Source: Mariniphaga sp. (GTDB lineage Bacteria > Bacteroidota > Bacteroidia > Bacteroidales > Prolixibacteraceae). From it: 64,000 nucleotides of DNA. The stretch lies in NCBI GenBank assembly GCA_024636975.1, contig JAGXGA010000027.1, positions 186,001 to 250,000 of the forward strand, in the 5' to 3' direction. This document shows, piece after piece, positions 44,492 to 54,314 of this stretch (its first letter is position 1; each line of letters begins with the position of its first letter). A program made the translations under genes and the position numbers. The notes beneath the pieces were generated by a model. The model was given only the letters and a program-made list of their open reading frames with translations. It was not told where the DNA came from and did not search any database.

Positions 44492-47371
44492 ATGTCTCAC
44501 GATCATTTTGTAAACCGGCATATTGGCCCGCGCGAGGGCGAGATTACTGAAATGCTTCAGTCAATTGGAGTGTCTTCCATGGAAGAACTGATCAAACAAA
44601 CGGTTCCCGATAATATAAGGCTGAAGGAACCTCTGAAGCTTCAGGAAGGATTAACCGAAAGACGATATTACAGGAAAATATTAAGTCTTGCCCGAAAGAA
44701 CAAGGTGTTTAATACATACATTGGCATGGGCTATTACGATACCATTACTCCTGCTGTTATTTTGCGCAACGTGCTCGAAAACCCGGTATGGTATACCTCC
44801 TATACACCTTATCAGGCTGAAATTTCTCAGGGCCGGCTGGAGGCATTGCTTAATTTTCAGACTATGGTATGTGAGCTAACAGCCATGGAGATTGCAAATG
44901 CTTCTCTGCTCGATGAGGCAACAGCCGGAGCCGAAGCTATGGTAATGATGCATAACCTGCGATCCAGGAAAATGGAGAAGGAGGGGGTAAATGTTGTAAT
45001 GGTCGATGAAAAAGTATGGCCTCAAACACTGGATGTGTTAAATACCCGTTCAGTGCCACTGGGTATCGAACTTAGGATATTGCCTAAAGAAAAGTTTGAA
45101 TTTACAAGTGATGTGTTTGGTATTATTTTGCAATACCCCAATTCCGATGGCGAAATTACCGACTATTCGGAACTGGTGGAGAAGGCACATCAGCAAGAAA
45201 TTAAAGTTGCTGTTGCAACTGATTTGCTTTCACTGGCGCTGCTAAAACCTCCGGGTGAATGGGGCGCGGATATCGTTTTTGGTAACAGTCAGCGGTTTGG
45301 TGTACCCATGGGGTATGGCGGTCCCCATGCTGCCTTCTTTACCGCCCGTGAAGAATACAAACGCTATATGCCCGGAAGGATTATCGGGGTCTCCAAAGAC
45401 ATGCACGGTAACAGGGCGCTGCGCATGGCCCTCCAAACACGGGAGCAACATATTAAACGTGAAAAAGCAACTTCAAATATATGTACCGCGCAGGCATTGC
45501 TGGCTACAATGGCAAGCTTTTTTGGTGTGTATCACGGGCCGGAGGGGATCAAAATGATAGCTGAACGGATTCATAACATTGCGGCATTCCTTGCTGAGGA
45601 AGTGGAAAAACTTGGATACCGGCAGTTGAACCGGCAATTTTTTGATACCATTCGTTTTGCTTTGCCAAAACATGTAAAACGCGAAGACATTGAATGGCTT
45701 TCTCTCGAATTGGAAATGAACTTCAGGTATTTCGACAATGGCGAAGTGGGCATCAGCATCGATGAAACCACAAACCGTGAAGACATGACCTGGATACTGG
45801 AGGTATTTGCAAAGGCTGCAAATAACCGATGGCCGGCCGTCCTGGAATATCCAGAAGGATTCGAAATTGATAGTAAGTTCAGCCGCATAACTGAATTCAT
45901 GCAGCAGGAGGTATTTAACCGTTACCGCTCGGAAACAGAGATGGTCAGGTACATTAAAAGGCTTGAACATAAGGATATTTCGCTGACTCACTCTATGATT
46001 TCACTGGGCTCATGTACAATGAAACTAAATGCAGCTACTGAAATGCTGCCGCTTAGCTGGATTGAATTCAACGGCATACATCCTTTTGTGCCTAAAAACC
46101 AGGCACGGGGATACCACGAGATGATGGAGGAATTACGCCGCGATTTATCCGAAATAACGGGTATGGCCGATGTAAGCCTCATGCCCAACTCGGGCGCTGC
46201 CGGCGAATATGCCGGTTTGTTGGTGATCAGGGAATACCATCTGAGCAGGGGAGAAGAAAAGCGGAATGTAGTTTTGATTCCTTCCTCCGCGCACGGAACA
46301 AACCCTGCCAGCGCAGTAATGGCAGGCATGAAGGTAGTGGTGGTTGCATGCGACAACAACGGAAATATCGATCTTGAAGACTTGCGCAAAAAAGCAACTG
46401 AAAATAAGGAGGTGCTTTCGTCATTCATGGTAACCTATCCATCAACCCACGGAGTGTTTGAAACTTCTATTAAGGAGATGTGTCAAATCATTCATGACAA
46501 TGGTGGGCAGGTATATATGGACGGAGCCAATATGAATGCCCAGGTAGGGCTTACTACCCCCGGAATTATTGGAGCTGATGTTTGCCACCTGAACCTTCAT
46601 AAAACCTTTGCCATTCCACACGGAGGTGGAGGCCCCGGAGTAGGACCAATTGCAGTTGCATCACACCTTGTAAAATTTCTGCCTTCGCACCCCATTATGA
46701 ATAACGGACATGTGGGAATAAATTCTGTAGCGGCTGCCCCCTGGGGCAGTGCATCAGTGTTACCCATTACGTACGGCTATATAAAAATGATGGGAGCCGA
46801 AGGATTAACCAGGGCCACACAAATAGCAATATTAAATGCAAATTACATTGCCTCAGCTTTAAAGAAAAACTACGGGATTCTTTACATTGGTAAAACAGGG
46901 CGTGTTGGTCACGAGTTGATACTGGAATGCCGGCACCTGAAAAATACGGCAGGGATCACTGAATCGGATATAGCAAAGCGCCTGATGGATTTTGGTTTTC
47001 ATGCACCCACGCTTTCTTTCCCGGTGCCTGGTACACTCATGATTGAACCAACTGAAAGCGAATCAAAAAACGAACTTGACCGCTTTATTGAAGCTTTGAA
47101 TACAATTTTTGATGAGATAAAGGAAGTTGAACAGGGTGAAGCCGACAGGAATGATAATGTCTTAAAAAATGCCCCTCATACGGCCGAAGTGGTAAGTTCC
47201 GATTCATGGGAGCATTCCTATCCGAGGAGCAAGGCTGCCTGGCCACTGCACTGGGTTAAAGAGAACAAATTCTGGGTGCCGGTTGGTCGTGTCGATAATG
47301 CCTGGGGCGACCGGAACCTCATTTGTACATGTGGTAATCCGAAGGAATATGAGCTGATGAATCATGAATAA
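44492..47371 (+). CDS. gcvP: Glycine dehydrogenase (decarboxylating), P-protein
   Basis: A 959-residue fused P-protein of the glycine cleavage system. It decarboxylates glycine and passes the aminomethyl group to the H-protein. The N-terminal half starts FVNRHIGPREGEITEML; YTPYQAEISQGRLEALLNFQ is conserved. The PLP lysine is in HLNLHKTFAIPHGGGGPG of the C-terminal half. ATG 44492 (MSHDHFVNRHIGP) is preferred to a TTG at 44462. The H and T proteins are not in the window. ispE follows after 14 bases. Confidence 0.97.
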   Translation: MSHDHFVNRHIGPREGEITEMLQSIGVSSMEELIKQTVPDNIRLKEPLKLQEGLTERRYYRKILSLARKNKVFNTYIGMGYYDTITPAVILRNVLENPVWYTSYTPYQAEISQGRLEALLNFQTMVCELTAMEIANASLLDEATAGAEAMVMMHNLRSRKMEKEGVNVVMVDEKVWPQTLDVLNTRSVPLGIELRILPKEKFEFTSDVFGIILQYPNSDGEITDYSELVEKAHQQEIKVAVATDLLSLALLKPPGEWGADIVFGNSQRFGVPMGYGGPHAAFFTAREEYKRYMPGRIIGVSKDMHGNRALRMALQTREQHIKREKATSNICTAQALLATMASFFGVYHGPEGIKMIAERIHNIAAFLAEEVEKLGYRQLNRQFFDTIRFALPKHVKREDIEWLSLELEMNFRYFDNGEVGISIDETTNREDMTWILEVFAKAANNRWPAVLEYPEGFEIDSKFSRITEFMQQEVFNRYRSETEMVRYIKRLEHKDISLTHSMISLGSCTMKLNAATEMLPLSWIEFNGIHPFVPKNQARGYHEMMEELRRDLSEITGMADVSLMPNSGAAGEYAGLLVIREYHLSRGEEKRNVVLIPSSAHGTNPASAVMAGMKVVVVACDNNGNIDLEDLRKKATENKEVLSSFMVTYPSTHGVFETSIKEMCQIIHDNGGQVYMDGANMNAQVGLTTPGIIGADVCHLNLHKTFAIPHGGGGPGVGPIAVASHLVKFLPSHPIMNNGHVGINSVAAAPWGSASVLPITYGYIKMMGAEGLTRATQIAILNANYIASALKKNYGILYIGKTGRVGHELILECRHLKNTAGITESDIAKRLMDFGFHAPTLSFPVPGTLMIEPTESESKNELDRFIEALNTIFDEIKEVEQGEADRNDNVLKNAPHTAEVVSSDSWEHSYPRSKAAWPLHWVKENKFWVPVGRVDNAWGDRNLICTCGNPKEYELMNHE

Positions 47372-47385
47372 GAATCTTAAATGAT

Positions 47386-48189
47386 ATGATCGTTTTTCCA
47401 AATGCGAAAATAAACATTGGTCTTCATGTTGTATCGAAACGTCCAGACGGATATCATAATCTGGAGACAGTATTTTATCCGGTAAAACTTTCCGATGCCC
47501 TTGAAATGGCTGAAACCGGTAAAACCGATATAACCTTTTCCGGTCTGCCTGTTGAGGGTGCCTCACAGGATAACCTGGTTATAAAGGCCTATAATCTTTT
47601 GAAAAAGGATTTTGAATTGCCTTCCGTTCAGTTTTATCTGCATAAGGTTATTCCTACTGGTGCCGGGTTGGGAGGAGGTTCGTCTGATGCAGCTTTTACA
47701 CTAAAAATGCTGAATAATTACTTCAATCTTGGCCTTCCCTTTGACAAGTTAAAGGAATATGCAGTCAGGCTGGGCGCCGACTGTACCTTCTTTATCGAAA
47801 ATAAACCGGCATATGCCATTGGTATAGGGGATCAGCTACGTCCCATTGAGCTCGATCTGTCAGCCTATAGGATAGTTATAGTCAAACCCGATGTGTCGGT
47901 CAGTACAATCCAGGCATATAAGAACATCGTTCCCGCACAACCATTATTTTCACTTACGGAACTTTCTTCAGTTCCGGTTGAAGAATGGAAATATAAAGTG
48001 GTAAACGACTTTGAGAAAAGCATATTTCCACAGTATCCCGAAATTAGGGAATGGAAGGAAACCCTTTATGAATGGGGAGCTTTATATGCTTCCATGTCGG
48101 GAAGTGGGTCAGCTGTGTTCGGAATCTTCCGCCATTTGCCGGTAGATTTTGAGAATAAGGTACCTGCCGGTGTTTTTTTTAGCCGGTAG
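47386..48189 (+). CDS. ispE: 4-diphosphocytidyl-2-C-methyl-D-erythritol kinase
   Basis: A 267-residue GHMP kinase of the non-mevalonate isoprenoid pathway. FPNAKINIGLHVVSKRPDGYHNLETVFYPV is the start (key residues K9 and the DGYH motif), the ATP loop is PTGAGLGGGSSDAA, and the end SMSGSGSAVFGIF is motif 3. It lies 14 bases after gcvP. Confidence 0.96.
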   Translation: MIVFPNAKINIGLHVVSKRPDGYHNLETVFYPVKLSDALEMAETGKTDITFSGLPVEGASQDNLVIKAYNLLKKDFELPSVQFYLHKVIPTGAGLGGGSSDAAFTLKMLNNYFNLGLPFDKLKEYAVRLGADCTFFIENKPAYAIGIGDQLRPIELDLSAYRIVIVKPDVSVSTIQAYKNIVPAQPLFSLTELSSVPVEEWKYKVVNDFEKSIFPQYPEIREWKETLYEWGALYASMSGSGSAVFGIFRHLPVDFENKVPAGVFFSR

Positions 48190-48329
48190 AATCCTTCATT
48201 CACCGGATTTTTCAGCCTCCTCATAAACTTTTTATTCTTTTTGCATAAAAATGATGTAACCTTTGTGCTTGTAAACAGTCTATTAGATGAAACAAGTTTA
48301 GAAAACAGAAATAGAAAAACAACGAAACA

Positions 48330-48662
48330 ATGAAAACAAAGGTAAATCAAATGATGTTGGTCGCAATTTTCGCTTTAATTTTAATAAGTGGAAGTGTGAA
48401 TGCAACAGGAAAAGAAGCAATTGTTGTCTCAGGCCTTGAAAACATGATGGAAACAAAACTGGAACTCGAGAACTGGATGGTTAACGATACGTATTGGGTA
48501 AGAGCTGAAACAGTACAGGAAACGGAAGAAAGCCTTGTGATTGAAGCATGGATGCTGGAGGATGAAAACTGGAATGTACCGGCTTTTGAGGAATATGTAG
48601 TTGAAGCTGAGAAACAACTTGAGCTTGAAAACTGGATGACCAGTAACATGCTTTGGAATTAA
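48330..48662 (+). CDS. Small secreted protein with three WM-x5-W repeats
   Basis: A 110-residue protein, unknown family. Residues 1-25 are a signal peptide ending GSVNA. The mature part of about 85 residues is acidic and contains three repeats spaced 25 and 28 residues apart: LELENWMVNDTYW (W49-M50...W56), LVIEAWMLEDENW (W74...W81) and LELENWMTSNMLW (W102...W109). Each fits WM-x5-W after an acidic stretch. No Cys occurs in the mature chain. It is followed by a strong terminator and then PorP/SprF. It may be an outer-envelope or structural peptide; function unknown. Confidence 0.75.
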   Translation: MKTKVNQMMLVAIFALILISGSVNATGKEAIVVSGLENMMETKLELENWMVNDTYWVRAETVQETEESLVIEAWMLEDENWNVPAFEEYVVEAEKQLELENWMTSNMLWN

Positions 48663-48721
48663 GAATTCACAGAGGGAAAAAAGGGAAGTGTAGTTTTAGT
48701 ATTAGTTTAGTTAGATTTTAG

Positions 48722-48749
48722 AAAGGCTGTTGATCACAACAGCCTTTTT
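48722..48749 (+). terminator. Rho-independent terminator
   Basis: AAAGGCTGTTG and CAACAGCCTTT pair perfectly (11 bp) around ATCA and are followed by T. Confidence 0.88.
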
Positions 48750-48814
48750 CTATGGAAGCGGTTTAAATAAACCATGTAATTTGGTTATATTTATTCCATC
48801 GTGAAAAACGAAAT

Positions 48815-49831
48815 ATGTTTAAACTGAGGTTGCTTATATCATGTGCATTATTAATTATGTTCCTGTTGCCAACAAACCTACAGGCGCAGGATGTTTCATT
48901 TTCACAGTTTTTTTCCAATCCGCTTTACCTGAATCCTGCTTTCTCCGGCTCTGTAGGAGTTCCCCGGCTGGCGCTTCAATACCGGAACCAGTGGCAGGGA
49001 TTCAGCAATGCTTTTAACACCTACAGTGCAGCATTCGATTTTTCTGCTGAAAAGCTGCAGGGAGGACTTGGTTTCTTTGTGCTTAATGATGCCCAGGCAG
49101 CCAACAGCCTTCAGTCGCTGCAGTTGAATGCGTCGTATGCTGTTTTTATAAGGGTAAGCAAAAATTACCGTTTGCATGGTGCCATACAGGCAGGAATACA
49201 TCAAAACAGCCTTAATCTCGATAAGCTGGTATTTGCCGATAACCTGGATCCTTACAATGGAAACCACGGTATTTCGGAAGAGCTGGCCTGGGTCCCCGAT
49301 GTGAAACATACCTATCCCGACTTTTCAGCCGGACTGCTGCTATACAGTAGTAAACATTTTGGAGGTTTAGCCATACATCATCTTACCGAACCGCAAAGAA
49401 GTTTCTATACCGATTCTGCTCATACCGATGTGCTTCCCCGAAAGTATTCGCTCCATTTCGGTTCACGCCTTCCAATATACCTTCATGGACAGCTAAGAAA
49501 AACGTTTGACCTGTCACCACAAATCGTAATGCAGTTCCAGGACAATTACGGGCAGGTGAATTATGGTTTATTTGCCTCCATGAAAGGCTTTTCCGCCGGA
49601 ACATGGTTCCGGCAAAATTTTGGATTGCAATACGATGCGGTGATTTTTTTGTTAGGATTCAGTCGTAAACAGTGGCAGATCAATTACAGTTATGATGTTG
49701 CGGTATCGGGACTCTGGGGGCAAACAGGGGGTACAAGTGAAATAAGCCTTGTTTTCCTGCTGAAATCAATAGGCCGGGAAAGTCATCTTCCTTTTTATGA
49801 TGTGTTTGATGAAGGGAATGGATTTCAATAA
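48815..49831 (+). CDS. PorP/SprF family T9SS membrane protein
   Basis: A 338-residue outer-membrane barrel protein with signal peptide (FLLPTNLQAQDVSFSQFFSNPLYLNPAFSG). The DVSFSQ...PLYLNPA...G motif and RNQWQGF are the family's hallmark. PorP/SprF proteins serve type IX secretion and are often needed for export or anchoring of type B cargo; here the neighbour converging 9 bases away is exactly such a cargo, a known pairing. Confidence 0.94.
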   Translation: MFKLRLLISCALLIMFLLPTNLQAQDVSFSQFFSNPLYLNPAFSGSVGVPRLALQYRNQWQGFSNAFNTYSAAFDFSAEKLQGGLGFFVLNDAQAANSLQSLQLNASYAVFIRVSKNYRLHGAIQAGIHQNSLNLDKLVFADNLDPYNGNHGISEELAWVPDVKHTYPDFSAGLLLYSSKHFGGLAIHHLTEPQRSFYTDSAHTDVLPRKYSLHFGSRLPIYLHGQLRKTFDLSPQIVMQFQDNYGQVNYGLFASMKGFSAGTWFRQNFGLQYDAVIFLLGFSRKQWQINYSYDVAVSGLWGQTGGTSEISLVFLLKSIGRESHLPFYDVFDEGNGFQ

Positions 49832-49840
49832 TTAAAACCG

Positions 49841-52800
49841 CTACCTGATAAGTAAAACCTGACCTTTCTGTTCACGTTCAAACCCCTGTATATCGAAATA
49901 ACGGGCTATCCAGATATAGTTTCCCATATTAGCCGGTTGTCCGTCGGGCATTGTCCCGTCCCATGCTTCTATAGGTGAATCGGTTTCATATACCAGCCGG
50001 CCCTGACGGTTGTAAATCGAAAGCGTAAAACGGTAAGGGTCAATACCCGTTCTTACCGGCATAAACGTACGGTTTTCTTCTATCGGGCTCGAAGGCCTGA
50101 AGGCATTGGGTGCATATACTGCAGAGGGCACTACCGAAATTGTAACACCGGCTGTGTCTTTACATCCCAATGACGTTTCTGCAATAAGCTGTGCAAAGTA
50201 CTCCCCGGGTTCAGTGTAGGTATGAACCGCATGGTATTCTTCGGAGGCGTTGCCGTCACCAAATTCCCATAAAAAAAATTCTCCGTCGGGAGTGCGGTTG
50301 GTAAATGAAATTCGTGCATTTTCGATCATTGCTACAGGATAATCGATCCGGATATTTGCACCGGGTTTTGGATTGACTTTTATCCAGTCGGTTTTAAGGA
50401 GTGTATCGGAACAACCTGTTTCCATTGAACGGGCAATAAGTCTAATATCGAATTTCCCCGGGCCTGAAGCTGTATAAAAACGTGGATTCTCAGTCGGCCA
50501 GGGAAGAGTGTCCTGCACCCATTCAAACTGGATGTTATTGTCGGTGGTCTCAGCAAAAATCAAGGTAGAAAATGGCTCGCAGCCTTCATTCGTCTGAGAG
50601 TGAAAATCGAACACGGGTTTACGCTTTAGTTGCAATTCAAGAGGATCACTAACACAACCGTATTCCTCAACTGTTAATCTGACTGTGGCTGTGGGATTAT
50701 CGAATACCACTTCCACAGTGTCGTTCCCATTGCTTAACTTGTGCATACCCTCAAATTCCCATAAGCTGAATGATGAATCAATGTAGTTCTTATAGATTAA
50801 CCGGGTGGTATCGGGATAGCAAAATTCAGGATCTGCAGCAATTTCTGCAACAGGGGTGGGAAAAACCCTTACCATGCTGTCGATGGTAAAGCTGTTGGTG
50901 CATTGGCTTACCGGGTTTGTAATGGTAAGGTTTACCTTATAAAAACCTGGTTCAGTATATTTTTTGTTAACTGACGGATTTGAGTTGGTCGATCCGTCAT
51001 GAAAATTCCATTTAAAATCAATCGGATCATCTGTCAGCAACCGGCCGGTAAAATCAACTGTTAAGGAATCACATCCCCTGGTTGGGCCGGTATCAATTGT
51101 AAAATTAGGCATTGCCCCTGAATATTTAACAGTGGTGTCGCTTAGGCAACCGTTATCATCAATATATAAACTAACTGAAGGAGGTTCATTGAGGTTTGCA
51201 CCAAGTGTAACAAGATACGACTGATTATTAAGGGTATCTAATATTTCGCTTCCGTTAAAGTTCCAGTGAAATTCGGCACTGCTTCTGGCGGAGCCTGTGA
51301 AGGTTAAAACCTGGTTGTATCCTGTACATTGCTCATTTGCACCAAATTCAAATTCAGAAACAGGCTGCGGATAAAAGCGGATGCGGAAGGTGTCGGTTCT
51401 TTCACAGTTATCGATGGTTCTTAAGTGATAATAAATCTCATAATTACCCCAATCCTCTGCCAATAAGTTTACCGAAGTATTGGTAGTATCTAAAAGTTGA
51501 AGGGAATTATTATTTGAACTCCACCGGATGCTGTTTTCGAAATTCCAGATTGAATCTGCCGTACCGGAAAGGGTAACTGAGAGGCTTGATGTATATTCTC
51601 CGCAAACCTGAGCTGACCCTGAAAAATTAATACCAGGAACAGGATGTATTATCAGTTCCATTGTGTCGCTCGATGAACAGTTATATTGATCAAAAACTGT
51701 TATACTGAATTTTCCGGTTTCTGATGCAGCAAATTCCTGTGCCATTGAAAGGGTATCTCCCGATTCATCTTGCCAGACATATTTTTGGTAGTCATCACCT
51801 GCAATCAATTCTGCCTGGTATGGGTGGCATTCAACTTCGAATGACGTTTCCAGGTTCGTTGTTGGCCGGCTTATCAATACAAAAACTTCATCTTCAAGTT
51901 CGCAACCATCGTTGGTGGTTGTTTTTACAGAATACCAGCCCTGGCTGCTGACAGCTCTCAGTTGCGAGGTTTGTCCGTTATCCCAAAGATAGGAATCAAA
52001 ATAAGGCCCTGCATCCAGTGTAAGGGTATCACCAAAACAAAGCAGGAGGGTGTCATTTTCAAAAAATGCACTTTCACCTAAATCGAGTGTTAAATCAAGG
52101 TTGAATCCTACGCCATACCCATATGATTCCACACCACCAAAACCATAGGCGTAAGCCAGGAAACCCTTATCAGGATTTTTGTTTACAAGCCGATGGGTGC
52201 CGGCATCTATTTTCACTTGTGCGTATGAATAATTTCCTTCAGGGAATTTCCGGAATTCCGCTGTAACTGGTTCATCGTTTAAACGGATGTTTTCGATTTC
52301 TCCTGTGGCAGCAATGATATTTATAAAATAGCTGGTGATTCCTTCATAACCTTCATAGTCAATGTCGGGCGATTCATAGGCAACGAATGTAACATCATTG
52401 CGCGATTGATTGACCGGGCTAAGGATAATCATAAACGGGTCGCCGTCGCCGCCTGTGAATTCACGGTCGATGTCGCGCGACTGGCTGAACTGTGCAACCA
52501 TGACGGGCTTGTTGGCCAATACCCGTGTGGGATCGTTATGCCTGGCCACCATTTCATGAAATTCCCCCCTGTTAAGTGTTACAGGCTGGCGCCCGGAGAT
52601 ATGGACGGTGGTGTTATCATGTGCCGCCATAATACGGTACCTGTCGACTTCCCTGCTTTTGAGCGGTGCAAGAAAATAGTCCATCCCCCATGAATGAACC
52701 GGTGGTATTTGTTCATACAAATGATCCCAGCAGCATTGCCCTACAGGGATGCGCGTGCTGAGCGATCCGGAAAAAAAAGCAACCGGTTTGTTGGCTGAAA

Positions 52801-53479
52801 TGTAACTGCCCGTTAAATCACCCTGTCCTTCAAGATGGCTTCCCTGGATATTCTCCGACTGTACCTGGAAAACCTGTCCCTTGTTTAAAGTCATGGTAAT
52901 AAGCGAATTTTTTGGCACTCCTCCGTGGGTGACCCTGGAGGGAATTATTTCAACACGTGTTTGATCTTCTGTAGCCACAATTAAGAATTCGCTGTTGCGC
53001 CCGTTGCCGGTTAACGGGTTCGTCTCGTCGATGTCAGGGTAATAACACATGGCAAAATATTCCGTGCCAAGTGATGCCGTTGGGTATATTACCGCTACAT
53101 CTGCTGAATTATGGTCCCAGTTCAGCGCATATACATTTACTGGATTTTGCGATAACATGCGTATGCCTTTGTCCTGTATATTTTCCGAACCAATTGTTTC
53201 AACCAGTTCCCACGGAATTTTAACCTGTAACGAATTATTGGCCTGTACTGTATAAGTGCCGTTGAGCGGTATTTCACCCGGGCCAACTAAAATCTGGAAG
53301 TTGGTAGTTTCTTTAGCTGTAACAGTAATTTCAAGGAAATGGTCAGGATTGTAATTGCGGCTTTCCATAAAACCAAACCAGAAATCGGTACCTTCAGTCG
53401 ATTTAAGGCATACCCCTGTTTGTGCCGTCAGAAACCCGGCAAAACATATGAATATTATTGACAACAGGAGCTGCTTCAT
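49841..53479 (-). CDS. Large surface protein: IgGFc-binding-like domain, PKD modules, T9SS type B sorting domain
   Basis: A 1212-residue protein with a signal peptide ending FAGFLTAQT. Residues ~22-440 match the IgGFc-binding N-terminal family (STEGTDFWFGFMES; GQCCWDHLYEQIPPVHSWGMDYF). The middle has gapped PKD/SprB-like modules (SQGWYSVKTTTNDGC, WNFHDG, WEFGDGNAS). The last ~90 residues (VYAPNAFRPSS... QVLLIR) are the gliding-motility type B T9SS domain with LSIYNRQGRLVYETDS. It should be exported with help of the neighbouring PorP/SprF protein. Cys pairs may form disulphides. An adhesive role is plausible, not shown. Confidence 0.92.
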   Translation of the reverse strand: MKQLLLSIIFICFAGFLTAQTGVCLKSTEGTDFWFGFMESRNYNPDHFLEITVTAKETTNFQILVGPGEIPLNGTYTVQANNSLQVKIPWELVETIGSENIQDKGIRMLSQNPVNVYALNWDHNSADVAVIYPTASLGTEYFAMCYYPDIDETNPLTGNGRNSEFLIVATEDQTRVEIIPSRVTHGGVPKNSLITMTLNKGQVFQVQSENIQGSHLEGQGDLTGSYISANKPVAFFSGSLSTRIPVGQCCWDHLYEQIPPVHSWGMDYFLAPLKSREVDRYRIMAAHDNTTVHISGRQPVTLNRGEFHEMVARHNDPTRVLANKPVMVAQFSQSRDIDREFTGGDGDPFMIILSPVNQSRNDVTFVAYESPDIDYEGYEGITSYFINIIAATGEIENIRLNDEPVTAEFRKFPEGNYSYAQVKIDAGTHRLVNKNPDKGFLAYAYGFGGVESYGYGVGFNLDLTLDLGESAFFENDTLLLCFGDTLTLDAGPYFDSYLWDNGQTSQLRAVSSQGWYSVKTTTNDGCELEDEVFVLISRPTTNLETSFEVECHPYQAELIAGDDYQKYVWQDESGDTLSMAQEFAASETGKFSITVFDQYNCSSSDTMELIIHPVPGINFSGSAQVCGEYTSSLSVTLSGTADSIWNFENSIRWSSNNNSLQLLDTTNTSVNLLAEDWGNYEIYYHLRTIDNCERTDTFRIRFYPQPVSEFEFGANEQCTGYNQVLTFTGSARSSAEFHWNFNGSEILDTLNNQSYLVTLGANLNEPPSVSLYIDDNGCLSDTTVKYSGAMPNFTIDTGPTRGCDSLTVDFTGRLLTDDPIDFKWNFHDGSTNSNPSVNKKYTEPGFYKVNLTITNPVSQCTNSFTIDSMVRVFPTPVAEIAADPEFCYPDTTRLIYKNYIDSSFSLWEFEGMHKLSNGNDTVEVVFDNPTATVRLTVEEYGCVSDPLELQLKRKPVFDFHSQTNEGCEPFSTLIFAETTDNNIQFEWVQDTLPWPTENPRFYTASGPGKFDIRLIARSMETGCSDTLLKTDWIKVNPKPGANIRIDYPVAMIENARISFTNRTPDGEFFLWEFGDGNASEEYHAVHTYTEPGEYFAQLIAETSLGCKDTAGVTISVVPSAVYAPNAFRPSSPIEENRTFMPVRTGIDPYRFTLSIYNRQGRLVYETDSPIEAWDGTMPDGQPANMGNYIWIARYFDIQGFEREQKGQVLLIR

Positions 53480-53694
53480 ACTTTTTCCAAACGACTAAAA
53501 CTAATCATTTTTAATAAGAAACTGAAGCGCTGCTGTTGAGAAAACTTACAGGGATTAACAAAATGCAGGAAATTTAATTGTTCAAAAAGTAGGTTTAGGT
53601 TTTCAGTGGATATATCATTCCCGATTCTATCTAAGCTAAATGAAGCTATTTCATTCATCTGGTCTGAGTTGGCAATTAAATAAATGCGACCAAA

Positions 53695-53830
53695 GCCTGA
53701 TTTAACTCAATATGAATTCAGTATAAACTCAGTATTAATTCAGTGTAAACTCAATTATAATTGAATTTACATTGAGTTTGTATTGAGTTAACATTGAGTT
53801 TATATTGAATTAACACCGGAGAAGGTATAG
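53695..53830. repeat. Dispersed palindromic element made of 11-bp units, copy 2 (inverted)
   Basis: It has five 11-bp units on each side of the centre between 53757 and 53758 (TTATAA), as in copy 1. Its right flank GGAGAAGG followed by TATAG is, on the other strand, the CTATA..CCTTCTCC left flank of copy 1, and its left flank CCTGATTTAACTC corresponds to GAGTTWARTCAGG of copy 1. So it is the same element in the opposite orientation, diverged at many positions. Confidence 0.82.
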
Positions 53831-53904
53831 CCTTTATTAGGAAAAAACAGCTTTGCTTTATTGAATCACATATGAACCTATTAAGAACTTTTCAGCAGGT
53901 GGAA

Positions 53905-53943
53905 ATAAAAAACCGCCTCAAAAATAAAATTTGAGACGGTTTT
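53905..53943 (-). terminator. Rho-independent terminator of the carboxyltransferase operon
   Basis: On the minus strand AACCGTCTCAAA and TTTGAGGCGGTT pair (one G-T) around seven bases, followed by TTTTTA. Confidence 0.8.
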
Positions 53944-53970
53944 CTGTATGTTTCTTTTTACCAGTAAACT

Positions 53971-54297
53971 CTATCGGGCCGGTTTAATTTCCAGCATCAG
54001 GAATTTTTTTGGGATGATTTCATTTTTTGAAATGTGGATTTTCACTATTTCACCATCGAAAGGCATCCTTACCTGATTTTGCATTTTCATAGCCTCAAGC
54101 AGGAGCAGGGTTTCCCCTTCCTTAACTTTTTGCTTTGGTTTAACAAATATGTCGATTATTGTTCCCGGTATAAATGAGTAGATCAGGTTGGGGTTTGGTG
54201 CTTCCCAGTTTACCCTGTTCTCAAATTTCCAGGTAAAGGTGGTTTTATAGACCGCACCTTGAATAACCAGATTTTTAAATTCTTTTTCTTCTGCCAT
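53971..54297 (-). CDS. Biotin carboxyl carrier protein-type subunit
   Basis: A 108-residue protein with a biotinyl domain: LLLEAMKMQNQ carries the biotin-accepting Lys at position 71. The first 35 residues are not seen in free BCCPs and probably dock it to its partner. It carries carboxyl groups on biotin for the carboxyltransferase encoded just upstream (gap 17 bases). No biotin carboxylase gene lies in the window. Confidence 0.93.
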   Translation of the reverse strand: MAEEKEFKNLVIQGAVYKTTFTWKFENRVNWEAPNPNLIYSFIPGTIIDIFVKPKQKVKEGETLLLLEAMKMQNQVRMPFDGEIVKIHISKNEIIPKKFLMLEIKPAR

Positions 54298-54314
54298 AGC
54301 AATTTTTTATCGGA

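Larger units (their letters stand above)
53480..53970. other. Gene-free region between the type B cargo gene and the BCCP gene
   Basis: It carries the second palindromic element and the BCCP terminator. A 60-codon minus-strand frame at 53476-53658 has no recognisable likeness and is not called. Confidence 0.5.

Noticed and set aside
53476-53658. 60-codon minus-strand frame upstream of the type B cargo gene
   Set aside because: It overlaps the start of the cargo gene, shows no family likeness or signal, and lies in AT-rich intergenic sequence; probably chance.
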